DNA from: CAVBBU01 sp963593765
GTDB lineage: Bacteria > Bacillota > Clostridia > Lachnospirales > Lachnospiraceae
Assembly (NCBI GenBank): GCA_963593765.1
Contig: CAVBBU010000080.1
Coordinates: 1 to 9,273 of the forward strand
DNA: 9,273 nt
Direction of reading: 5' to 3'
This document shows positions 1 to 6,863 of this stretch, one piece after another. A program made the translations under genes and the position numbers. The notes beneath the pieces are model-generated. The model was not told where the DNA came from. It searched no databases and saw only the letters and a list, made by a program, of their open reading frames with translations. Within the stretch, counting starts at the first letter, position 1, and the number at the start of each line of letters is the position of its first letter.

Positions 1-490
1 ACTATGGCCTGGATATTCGTTTCCGTCCCCTTATTCGGGGTTATATATCTCAATAGATGGTTATATTAGCTATGGTACGTTAGCAAAAGGTTTCCGTCCC
101 CTTATTCGGGGTTATATATCTCAATCGTGTAGAGTTTCAAAAGTATACAGACGGGCACGAGTTTCCGTCCCCTTATTCGGGGTTATATATCTCAATCCAC
201 ACATCAGATCCCGGAGGCATTGCCGCCAGTAGTTTCCGTCCCCTCATTCGGGGTTATATATCTCAATGTGTACCTATGAGTACATATGTATACCGTCTGA
301 TTTATACAGGTTTCCGTCCCCTCATTCGGGGTTATATATCTCAATTGGTGATAGACATGGTTAAGAATAAGAAGAGATTAGTGTTTCCGTCCCCTCATTC
401 GGGGTTATATATCTCAATATTAAATGAATTTATTGAGGGCTTGAGCAATGTTTGGTTTCCGTCCCCTCATTCGGGGTTATATATCTCAAT
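1..490 (-). CRISPR. Type III-A CRISPR array, seven full repeats, truncated by the window edge
   Basis: Seven 36-nt repeats lie at 19-54, 90-125, 161-196, 232-267, 310-345, 383-418 and 455-490. The six full spacers between them are 35, 35, 35, 42, 37 and 36 nt, and bases 1-18 are the end of a further spacer, so the array continues to the left. On the minus strand the repeat begins ATTGAGATATATAA, contains CCCC-GAATRA-GGGG and ends ACGGAAAC. The GGGG arm is followed by exactly 8 nt, the handle length expected when a Cas6 cuts at the 3' base of the hairpin. This fixes the transcribed strand as minus and puts the leader at 491-625. The only variation among the repeats is one base in the hairpin loop: GAATAA in the three distal repeats, GAATGA in the four leader-proximal ones. 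Confidence 0.97.
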
Positions 491-537
491 CCTGCCCCTG
501 CAAGCCCTTGTGTATTCTACATGCAAAAGCAGGATTG
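487..537 (-). repeat. 16-bp imperfect inverted repeat across the leader/first-repeat junction
   Basis: The arms are 487-502 (plus strand CAATCCTGCCCCTGCA) and 522-537 (plus strand TGCAAAAGCAGGATTG), with a 19-nt loop. Thirteen of 16 positions are Watson-Crick, including a perfect outer 9 bp. The three remaining positions are U·G wobbles in minus-strand RNA but A/C mismatches in plus-strand RNA. The inner arm includes the first four bases (ATTG) of the leader-proximal CRISPR repeat. No T-run follows, so it does not look like a terminator. Confidence 0.7.
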
Positions 538-625
538 CGTCTCAAAGCATTTTTGTGTATATTTTCCTTGTTGCAAATCGTCATATACATCTTAAATTCC
601 TTTATTTACAGGCATCGTCGCAAAA
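491..625 (-). promoter_or_regulatory. CRISPR leader between csm5 and the first repeat
   Basis: This 135-bp gap separates the csm5 stop codon from the leader-proximal repeat. By array polarity it is the leader. No GC-rich hairpin followed by a T-run is visible on the minus strand, so the cas operon transcript may read into the array. The segment holds a weak promoter-like pair (514-545), one arm and most of the other arm of a long inverted repeat (487-537), and a 34-codon open frame with a plausible ribosome binding site (590-486). Leader identity is inferred from position and repeat orientation, not from homology. Confidence 0.75.
514..545 (-). promoter_or_regulatory. Weak candidate promoter for the array
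   Basis: On the minus strand TAGAAT (514-519) matches the -10 consensus at five of six positions. TTGAGA (540-545) is a fair -35, but the 20-bp spacing is longer than the usual 17, and no better-spaced -35 is present. If used, transcription would begin near 507, just before the first repeat. The array could instead be fed by read-through from csm5. Confidence 0.25.
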
Positions 626-1744
626 TCACTTAATTTCTATGCTACAGATGCCCATATCATACAGCTTATGATCATACCTAGTACATTTTACAACTCGTGG
701 CGATGCTCCTAAGCTTCTATCTTTTATATGGCGGTTTTTTATATTTGGAAACTGTTTGTCTAATATCCCAGATGTAATATTTAATGCCTTTTCTAAGTCA
801 AATATGCTATATATTAATGTTTTATTTACATATCCAACTCCACCACCTAGCTGCACCTCATTCTCAGCATCGCATATATCCTTGCCAAATCTATTATAGT
901 ATTTTTGGTTATTATTTTCATTAAATTTTTTTACTGCCTGCTTAATATATTCTATATCGTATGGAAACTTTGTACCATCTATACTTATCCTTCCGTGTAA
1001 TACAGTATTTGGTTTTAGACATTCTCTCATAATAGGTAGCTTATGATCTTTGCCGTTTGTATCCACATCATATTTTTGCCCTAGCATCAAGCAATCTACA
1101 TCTACCGATTCCGTATCAGCTATTATAAGACCTGACATAATACTGTTAACTGCATCTGATGGTTTTGTGCCCTCTCTATTTAACGTATTGATATATTTAC
1201 TTTCAATATCCTTAATCTGGCACCCGAAATTATTCTTTCTCCACTTGGCGTTGTTCTGTTTAACTAGCCTATCATATTCCGTTTCTATATTGATAGCATC
1301 GTCCTTACTTTTTCTATCCATTATCATGCTACTTAATATAGCTGTCCTTAAAGCACCCTTTATAGAGCTTCCTGGTATATATGGCTTACCGTATGCATCC
1401 TTTACCATAGTAGCTATATCCTTCGTATTCTTATCAAACACTATTCCTGATGCATCATACTTATAGGCTTTAAACGAATCAAAGTCTCCTACCTTAAACC
1501 CATTTTGTAATAACCACAAGTCTAAGTCTCTCTGATTAAAATTCAAAAGAAAGGTCTCATAGCTCTTTTCAAGGCCTCTTTTACATATTTTCTCATACAT
1601 CTTATATAAATCAGGAATATATATCTTCTTTGACTCTTTATCATAGATGTATTCCTTTTTGTTAAGCTTCTGACCACTTCCAACATAAAGCGGTGATTTC
1701 ACTCGAATATCTATATCATATGTTTTTAAAAATTCATTTTTCAT
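626..1744 (-). CDS. csm5: Type III-A CRISPR RAMP protein Csm5
   Basis: This 372-residue Cas7-like RAMP protein is expected to cap the crRNA 3' end of the Csm complex and to help recruit nucleases for crRNA maturation. Csm5 signatures are visible: an N-terminal strand with SPLYVGSG at about 17-24, the family motif PYIPGSSIKGALRTA at 121-135, and a glycine loop LGGGVGY at 299-305. The C-terminus contains LGASPRVV and ends in a beta-strand-like segment. The length fits known Csm5 proteins (about 340-380). The ATG start is supported by AGGAG seven bases upstream. It begins only 2 bp after the csm4 stop and is the last cas gene before the array. Identification is by motif and position; other RAMPs such as Csm3 and Csm4 are separately accounted for. 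Confidence 0.93.
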   Translation of the reverse strand: MKNEFLKTYDIDIRVKSPLYVGSGQKLNKKEYIYDKESKKIYIPDLYKMYEKICKRGLEKSYETFLLNFNQRDLDLWLLQNGFKVGDFDSFKAYKYDASGIVFDKNTKDIATMVKDAYGKPYIPGSSIKGALRTAILSSMIMDRKSKDDAINIETEYDRLVKQNNAKWRKNNFGCQIKDIESKYINTLNREGTKPSDAVNSIMSGLIIADTESVDVDCLMLGQKYDVDTNGKDHKLPIMRECLKPNTVLHGRISIDGTKFPYDIEYIKQAVKKFNENNNQKYYNRFGKDICDAENEVQLGGGVGYVNKTLIYSIFDLEKALNITSGILDKQFPNIKNRHIKDRSLGASPRVVKCTRYDHKLYDMGICSIEIK

Positions 1745-1746
1745 AG

Positions 1747-2655
1747 TTATACTCCTATAAACATAGGTTTTGCATATCTATATACTACATGGCTTCCCTG
1801 TGATGATACGTCATATACATCTCCCTCAAACCTAGTTGCAAAGGTAGAGCCCGCATCCATCACATATAGGTCATTCTTCTTCACTGCAACATCTGCATAT
1901 GTATCAGAATATATAAATCCGCTACGCTTTATCATCATATATTGTGCATCTATAAGCGCATTATCCAGTTCATCATCCTTTGGAAGGCAAACAGAAAGCG
2001 ACATATATCTGCTTGCTGACTTATCTTCTAGTTTCTGTAAGATCTCGTTTGGCAGCTTTGCTGTCTTTAATACAAATTTGCCCAGTCCACTACTTTTTTT
2101 ACCACCTATCCCCACAAAGGATAGCATATCAAGCAGTTCTTCTATTAAAGATAACTCATCATCACCTTCATAGCCTACTATAGCATAAAGCCCACAATCC
2201 TTATCAAATGAAAATGTCTCCACATGGTATGGCTTTGCATCTTCTAAGTATGGCGTAGCAGCATATACTCTTCCTGCCTTTGTTCCAAAGCTTTCTTCTA
2301 ATTGTTCCTGCTGCACATTTCCGCACATATATTCATCCATAAAATTAGATGCTATATATTTTGTCTTTTTAAGCTTCTTCTTTAATACCGAATTAGACTC
2401 CCTGTCGGAATCTATGTGCAAAATAGGCTTAGGAATATAATATGTATCATTTCTATATGGTAACAAATCCGATAATAATATATTCCTTTTTTTTGCCGCT
2501 TCATACAGCTTATCTATCCTATCCATCTTAACTGCCTCTATGCACAAAGCCGAAAAAAGTGTATCTGCATGAAGAGATATGTTAGTATCTGTAAGCGTTT
2601 TTTCTCCAAAATGTACAGCTGTAGTAAAATTTAATTTATATGCCTTATACTTCAT
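1747..2655 (-). CDS. csm4: Type III-A CRISPR RAMP protein Csm4
   Basis: Csm4 is the Cas5-like subunit that binds the 8-nt crRNA 5' handle and docks to Cas10 at the foot of the Csm complex. Visible features are the N-terminal core YKLNFTTAVHFGE with DTLFSALC shortly after, the segment YYIPKP, a glycine-rich RNA-binding loop GIGGKKSSGLGKF at about 182-194, and the C-terminal strand YAKPMFIGV. The frame also has an ATG at 2667 that overlaps the csm3 stop as ATGA. I prefer the third in-frame ATG at 2655, giving 302 residues: GAGG lies six bases upstream, the 2667 codon has no well-spaced site, and MKYKAYKLNF matches the usual family N-terminus. The upstream ATG would add only four residues. Confidence 0.92.
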   Translation of the reverse strand: MKYKAYKLNFTTAVHFGEKTLTDTNISLHADTLFSALCIEAVKMDRIDKLYEAAKKRNILLSDLLPYRNDTYYIPKPILHIDSDRESNSVLKKKLKKTKYIASNFMDEYMCGNVQQEQLEESFGTKAGRVYAATPYLEDAKPYHVETFSFDKDCGLYAIVGYEGDDELSLIEELLDMLSFVGIGGKKSSGLGKFVLKTAKLPNEILQKLEDKSASRYMSLSVCLPKDDELDNALIDAQYMMIKRSGFIYSDTYADVAVKKNDLYVMDAGSTFATRFEGDVYDVSSQGSHVVYRYAKPMFIGV

Positions 2656-2663
2656 ATGCATCC

Positions 2664-3338
2664 TCATCCTATATTATTTCCAGAAAATTGGCTAAACATA
2701 TCACTGTATTTATCAATATCTTCATCACCCACAACAGCGTCTAGCCCTATATCCTTTATCTTAACTCTTCCATATCCCCTAGTTCCACTTCCACCGAGAT
2801 AGTCCTTTTCAAGTAGCTTAAATCCCTCTGCTATGGTCTCTAAATCTTCCTCTATATTACTTTTATCATCATATTCATATATTAGCGAAATTCCAAATTC
2901 AGAGCCTCTTATGCTTCTTTCTATCTGTCTAGGAGTCGCTACGCCTGATACTCTATTTATATTATTTTCAAATTTCACTTCGGTTTCTGCTGCTGCGCCC
3001 CTATTTATAAGTTCGTCTCTATTTGTTAAAAATGCATCCGAAAATATCAGCTTACCATGTGGCACAGCTCCGTTTGCATCCTTGTCAGCCCCACCAAAAA
3101 GTCTTACTATTCTTTGATTATCCTTTGATGGCTGTGATACCTTTTCATTATACATTCTGGCAAGCAACGAACGCATCTTTCCCTTTAAAGAGCTGCCCGG
3201 CAGCATAGGCATATTTGTAATTGGATCTCTTACTACTGGCGAATCAACCGCTCCTATTGCTGCAAATGCAGTCGATCCCCCTATATGCATGCCTGATAAT
3301 AATTCTATAGTTCCACTTATCTCTATCTTTCCGTACAT
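2664..3338 (-). CDS. csm3: Type III-A CRISPR backbone RNase Csm3
   Basis: Csm3 is the repeated Cas7-family backbone subunit. Each copy cuts the crRNA-bound target RNA, giving cleavage at 6-nt steps. The protein is 224 residues, normal for the family. The N-terminal motif AIGAVDSPVVRDP places the expected catalytic aspartate at D32, equivalent to D32/D33 of characterised staphylococcal and streptococcal Csm3. MLPGSSLKGKMRSLLAR follows directly (about 45-61), then LFGGADKDANG and the C-terminal glycine loop GGSGTRGYGRVKI. The ATG is preceded by AGGAGG with 8-nt spacing, and that site overlaps the csm2 stop (TAGGAGG), 12 bp upstream. All family hallmarks appear intact, so target RNA cleavage should be functional. 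Confidence 0.95.
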   Translation of the reverse strand: MYGKIEISGTIELLSGMHIGGSTAFAAIGAVDSPVVRDPITNMPMLPGSSLKGKMRSLLARMYNEKVSQPSKDNQRIVRLFGGADKDANGAVPHGKLIFSDAFLTNRDELINRGAAAETEVKFENNINRVSGVATPRQIERSIRGSEFGISLIYEYDDKSNIEEDLETIAEGFKLLEKDYLGGSGTRGYGRVKIKDIGLDAVVGDEDIDKYSDMFSQFSGNNIG

Positions 3339-3350
3339 ATGTTTGTCCTC

Positions 3351-3746
3351 CTAATGATCCTTCCCACCATAATATCTGTGATATGCAACAAGTGCCTCAA
3401 AATAGCGACTAAATAGCTTATAATTACTAGCATCCTTACCTATCTCGTCTATTATGTATATCAATTTCGATTCCGCCAAAAAATCTTTTACCTTTTCTTC
3501 TCTTCCTGCCTCGTATACAAATCTAATTTTCATGTAATTGATTTTAGATATAATTGCATCACTTAATGCCTTACTATTTTCTCTATTAATATCATTTAAT
3601 ATGTCCGCATTCATTGCAAGCAAGTTTCTAATTTGATTTGTCGTAAGCATAGAGATTTTTTTACCCTTTCTGTCAGTTTTATCTCTAAGTTTTAATATGA
3701 CTTCCTCTGCCCTCTTGACATAATTATCTTCGTTTATAATGTTCAT
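3351..3746 (-). CDS. csm2: Type III-A CRISPR small subunit Csm2
   Basis: Csm2 (Cas11 class) is the small helical subunit that forms the inner filament of the Csm complex along the crRNA-target duplex. The 131-residue length and the all-helical, lysine-rich composition fit. Recognisable elements are the N-terminal YVKRAEEVI, the family segment LTTNQIRNLLAMNADI around 34-49, the central KINYMKIRFVYEAGRE, and a C-terminal LFSRYFEALVAYHRYYGG. The ATG overlaps the cas10 stop as ATGA and is preceded by GGAGGAG eight bases upstream, so translation is probably coupled to cas10. Presence of Csm2 rather than Cmr5 supports subtype III-A. Confidence 0.94.
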   Translation of the reverse strand: MNIINEDNYVKRAEEVILKLRDKTDRKGKKISMLTTNQIRNLLAMNADILNDINRENSKALSDAIISKINYMKIRFVYEAGREEKVKDFLAESKLIYIIDEIGKDASNYKLFSRYFEALVAYHRYYGGKDH

Positions 3747-6097
3747 CTATCGTGCTCCTCCTTATCTCTTTTTAGATATATATACATATAGATGGCATAT
3801 ATTGCTTTTCTTTTTTCTTTAACGTTCATCATCCAATCAATAATGCTTTGTCTAAATATTCTGTATTTTTCTTTGCCTTCTTTCTCAGTATTATTTCCAC
3901 ACTTGATACTATCCTCTAGCCTAGATACTGTATATATAAGTCTAGCAAGCTGTATCCTTTCCTTGCCCCTATACAGCTCTAGCACTCTGTACAAAAAGGC
4001 TTTACCTATTGTACTGTCCATGTTATCAAGCGTATCACTTATAATATTTAGCTTGTCACCTAGCACATCCTTAGTAAGCTCACTCCAACCAAATCTTCCA
4101 TCTCCATCGCCAGCGGTATCATAAGCCGTAAACAATGTTATAGAATTCTTACCTTCTACATTCTTAGAAAAATCTTCTAGCTTTTCGACCTCTGCTGCCA
4201 TCATTCGCACAGGATACTTACTATCATACAGGCCTATTCCGCCAGATATACTAAGGCTTCCTAATGTATATTTTTCAAATGCGTTTTTAATATCTATACT
4301 CGCATCTATTACATCATTCCAAGCACCTGCTATAAATATATCATCACCACCAGAATATACTATGCTTATATTTCTCTCGGCAGTAGATTTTAAATAATTT
4401 GAATTTCCATTTTTTAATATTATATTTATATAATACTTAAAGAAAATAGATAGGTGCCTTGATAGTGCTGCAGTTCTTGATATAGTCATATATTTATCTT
4501 CAAAGCCGCTAACAAATGTCGTTCCTAGATTATCTACATCTGCTCGTAATATACCCAATCTATCTATACCTGTAGATGCACTAGCTAATGCTTCAAAATC
4601 CCGCACATTTTCTTTTGTATAATTGCCTACCCATATATGCGTAGCTACACTCTTACCAGTAAACATGCTATTTTTCACATAGCTTCTCTTGTATATATCC
4701 TCCGAGGCTATACGCTCTCGCAATTTCTCCTCTGAAGCCGCTTCAAGATAGCAATCAAATGGTAGCTCTAGTAATCCATCACATTTTGCTTTGTCTGATA
4801 AAACAGCAAAAAAGCTTTGTTTTTTATCATCTAGTATAACTGCAGATAATTTTTCAATAGCCTCACAGGTTCTACATACCCCATCCTCGTTAAGCACTCC
4901 TGTACGTCTGCATATTCTACATTCTCTTGTATAATCCTTTTCTTTATAAGAATTAAGCATCCTAATGTCTGAGGCATTATACCTATGCATCTTTTTCTTA
5001 GATATAGATGATGACATATTCTTATATATCTGCCTATAGCTGCCTGCTGGCTTATCCATCAGCTCGTCTGCTGAGCACTCTACATATCCGCTTGCTATAA
5101 AAAGCTCTATGTCATATGTTTTCATAAACCAAGCATTAAGTTCTTTTTCAAACTCATCTAATATGATTTTACAATCAGAGGTATTAGGCAGTAGCATGTA
5201 GCAGTGCCCACCTCCTGAGTAGATAAGATTACATCTACTAAGGCTAAGCCTATCTAGTAATTCATCTACTATATGTTCCATCATAATCTCAAGATAAAAA
5301 GACCTTGCTCTTAAATTTTTTAATGCCCCCTTTGTATCTACGTTATATATAAATTTTTGTATCCCAGATACATCTGAGGAATACATTAGAAAGGCTTTCT
5401 TGCCATAAAAGTCATCACTATGGTTGTATAATTCATCTTTATAATCTTCTATGCTTTGCTCATTCAAATACTGTTCTATACAAGCTGCTATAGCAGCTGT
5501 CATTTTTTGATGATCATATAAAGATATGTCTGCAAGCTCTTGCCTAGATGTCGATGATGGCACGTAAGATAAGTCCAACTCTTCTAGTGCCAAAAGCGAA
5601 TTAATATATTCTTTTTTTAGCTCTATCCCCTTTAAATTATCAGTAAGGTCTACCTTTACTTTATTATAAAATGTTTCATCGAAATTTATTTTCTCTTTTG
5701 TAGGATATAGTATGCTATCGCTTTTCATAAGCGTGGGGCTATAATAGCAATGCTTCTTGTTGCCATTAAGTATATTAAATACGCTCTCAAGAGGGCTTGA
5801 TATCTCAAAGCCATAATCGTCAAGCTCATTTGTTCTTCTATCTGCTGCAGCTGCAATGTTATCTGCTATATAGGTAATATATGCAAGGCTATCATTTTCT
5901 ATACTTGCATTCCTAAGCTCTATGCTATGGTGATATCTAACACACTCTAATATTCTATCATTTGTAATTCCAGCCTCTTCCTTTAGATAATCATATCCGC
6001 TTTTACTGTGTCTTCTTTTATCACCAGCTCTATATATAACCTTTCCAACATCATGAAGTAGACTCCCTATCGTCAGTTCCATCTGCCTATCTATCAT
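3743..6097 (-). CDS. cas10: Type III-A Cas10/Csm1 with intact HD nuclease and GGDD cyclase
   Basis: This is the large signature subunit (784 residues). When target RNA binds, it cuts single-stranded DNA through its HD domain and makes cyclic oligoadenylates from ATP through its second Palm domain. Visible in order: HD domain with LLHDVGK (H15, D16), RYHH (H56/H57) and the ADNIAAAADRR segment; Palm 1 with IQKFIY and YSGGGH (294-297); a zinc ribbon with C393, C396, C408 and C411; Palm 2 with RADVDNLG (about 518-525), YSGGDDIF (GGDD at 583-586) and SISGGIG; and a helical C-terminal domain. No active-site residue looks lost. The ATG lies 11 nt inside the end of cas6 and has AGGGAGG seven bases upstream. 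It likely supplies the activator for Csm6. Confidence 0.97.
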   Translation of the reverse strand: MIDRQMELTIGSLLHDVGKVIYRAGDKRRHSKSGYDYLKEEAGITNDRILECVRYHHSIELRNASIENDSLAYITYIADNIAAAADRRTNELDDYGFEISSPLESVFNILNGNKKHCYYSPTLMKSDSILYPTKEKINFDETFYNKVKVDLTDNLKGIELKKEYINSLLALEELDLSYVPSSTSRQELADISLYDHQKMTAAIAACIEQYLNEQSIEDYKDELYNHSDDFYGKKAFLMYSSDVSGIQKFIYNVDTKGALKNLRARSFYLEIMMEHIVDELLDRLSLSRCNLIYSGGGHCYMLLPNTSDCKIILDEFEKELNAWFMKTYDIELFIASGYVECSADELMDKPAGSYRQIYKNMSSSISKKKMHRYNASDIRMLNSYKEKDYTRECRICRRTGVLNEDGVCRTCEAIEKLSAVILDDKKQSFFAVLSDKAKCDGLLELPFDCYLEAASEEKLRERIASEDIYKRSYVKNSMFTGKSVATHIWVGNYTKENVRDFEALASASTGIDRLGILRADVDNLGTTFVSGFEDKYMTISRTAALSRHLSIFFKYYINIILKNGNSNYLKSTAERNISIVYSGGDDIFIAGAWNDVIDASIDIKNAFEKYTLGSLSISGGIGLYDSKYPVRMMAAEVEKLEDFSKNVEGKNSITLFTAYDTAGDGDGRFGWSELTKDVLGDKLNIISDTLDNMDSTIGKAFLYRVLELYRGKERIQLARLIYTVSRLEDSIKCGNNTEKEGKEKYRIFRQSIIDWMMNVKEKRKAIYAIYMYIYLKRDKEEHDR

Positions 6098-6848
6098 GCT
6101 CTTTCCTCCCTATGGCACTACATTCGATCATTCCCATCCCAATAGATGTTTTTATTCCTATTCCTGCATATTCGCCAAATCTAAGTAGCATATTTGCAAA
6201 GTTGATTAGTGTCTGTGTTCCTCTTATTGATATTATTATATCTCCAACAAAGGATGGCACGACTACTCGCTCTAAGCAAAAGCCTGTACTCCTTAGATTA
6301 TACTCAGTTATCTTAGTTGCCCTTGTAAGCTCATCAAGCAAGTCTGCATCTGCCATCACTTCATTATCCGACAGGTAATTCCACCTATTCATAAGGCTTT
6401 GATATATGCATCTTATATCTGGATAAAATGTATATGTTCCATTTTGCTTGAATGCACACGGCGTTATAAATCTAATCTTGATTTTTGGTAAGCTATCTGC
6501 ATTATAAAAATCCTTTACCAGTTTTTTCTCATCAAGCGTTTCATAATCTTTAGAAATTATATTAACCTCAAGGGCTTTATTTTTAATGCAAAAATTATCT
6601 ACCGTTTTAAGCTTGTCTATTATATTTTCATCTGCTTCCTCTGTAAGAGCACATATCTGCCAATACGTATTTTTCTTATCTCTATAAAGTCTTTGCGAAT
6701 ATGGTCTTAATCCGTCTTCATGCATTCTGGCAGCATAATTTTCATCTATAAGCTCCATTAAAACTCCATGCGTTAGAGATGCATTTCTAACAGTAAGTAT
6801 ATAGTCCTCTTTTGTTGGCTTTACGGTCATCGTCAATTTTGACAGCAC
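6087..6848 (-). CDS. cas6: CRISPR repeat endoribonuclease Cas6
   Basis: Cas6 cleaves the precursor crRNA within each repeat, leaving the 8-nt handle used by the Csm complex. The 253-residue protein has the expected paired ferredoxin-like layout. RMHEDGLRPYSQRL near 41-54 offers H43 as the likely catalytic histidine, with H27 as an alternative. The middle contains RFITPCAFKQNGTYTFYPD, and the C-terminal glycine loop reads EYAGIGIKTSIGMG. The start is GTG, supported by GAGGTG about five bases upstream; the first ATG (residue 7) has no comparable site. It follows csm6 by 15 bp and overlaps cas10 by 11 nt. The repeats in this window carry a hairpin whose 3' edge is exactly 8 nt from the spacer, which fits this enzyme. 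Confidence 0.93.
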   Translation of the reverse strand: MLSKLTMTVKPTKEDYILTVRNASLTHGVLMELIDENYAARMHEDGLRPYSQRLYRDKKNTYWQICALTEEADENIIDKLKTVDNFCIKNKALEVNIISKDYETLDEKKLVKDFYNADSLPKIKIRFITPCAFKQNGTYTFYPDIRCIYQSLMNRWNYLSDNEVMADADLLDELTRATKITEYNLRSTGFCLERVVVPSFVGDIIISIRGTQTLINFANMLLRFGEYAGIGIKTSIGMGMIECSAIGRKEHDR

Positions 6849-6863
6849 TCTATCACCTCTTTC

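Noticed and set aside
1..490. Transcription of the array on the plus strand
   Set aside because: The plus-strand repeat would end in CTCAAT. The minus strand ends in ACGGAAAC, exactly 8 nt after the hairpin, the normal type III handle, and lies in line with the cas operon.
487..537. The leader inverted repeat as an intrinsic terminator of csm5
   Set aside because: On the minus strand the stem is followed by AGATATATAACCCC, with no T-run.
276..671. A 131-codon plus-strand open frame covering the CRISPR array and leader
   Set aside because: It is a translation of repeats and spacers: the same FPSPHSGLYISI block recurs at each repeat. No ribosome binding site was found, and the strand is antisense to the predicted crRNA precursor.
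1050..1466. Plus-strand open frames inside the cas genes and coiled-coil gene, including 1050-1466, 6970-7431 and 8260-8676
   Set aside because: They are antisense shadows of clear minus-strand genes. Their apparent hydrophobicity comes from reverse-reading AT-rich, lysine/isoleucine-rich codons, and none shows a domain.
1747..2667. Csm4 starting at the ATG overlapping the csm3 stop (2667)
   Set aside because: Possible through ATGA coupling, but it lacks a well-spaced ribosome binding site. The ATG at 2655 has GAGG six bases upstream and matches the family N-terminus. The difference is four residues, so this is a preference rather than proof.
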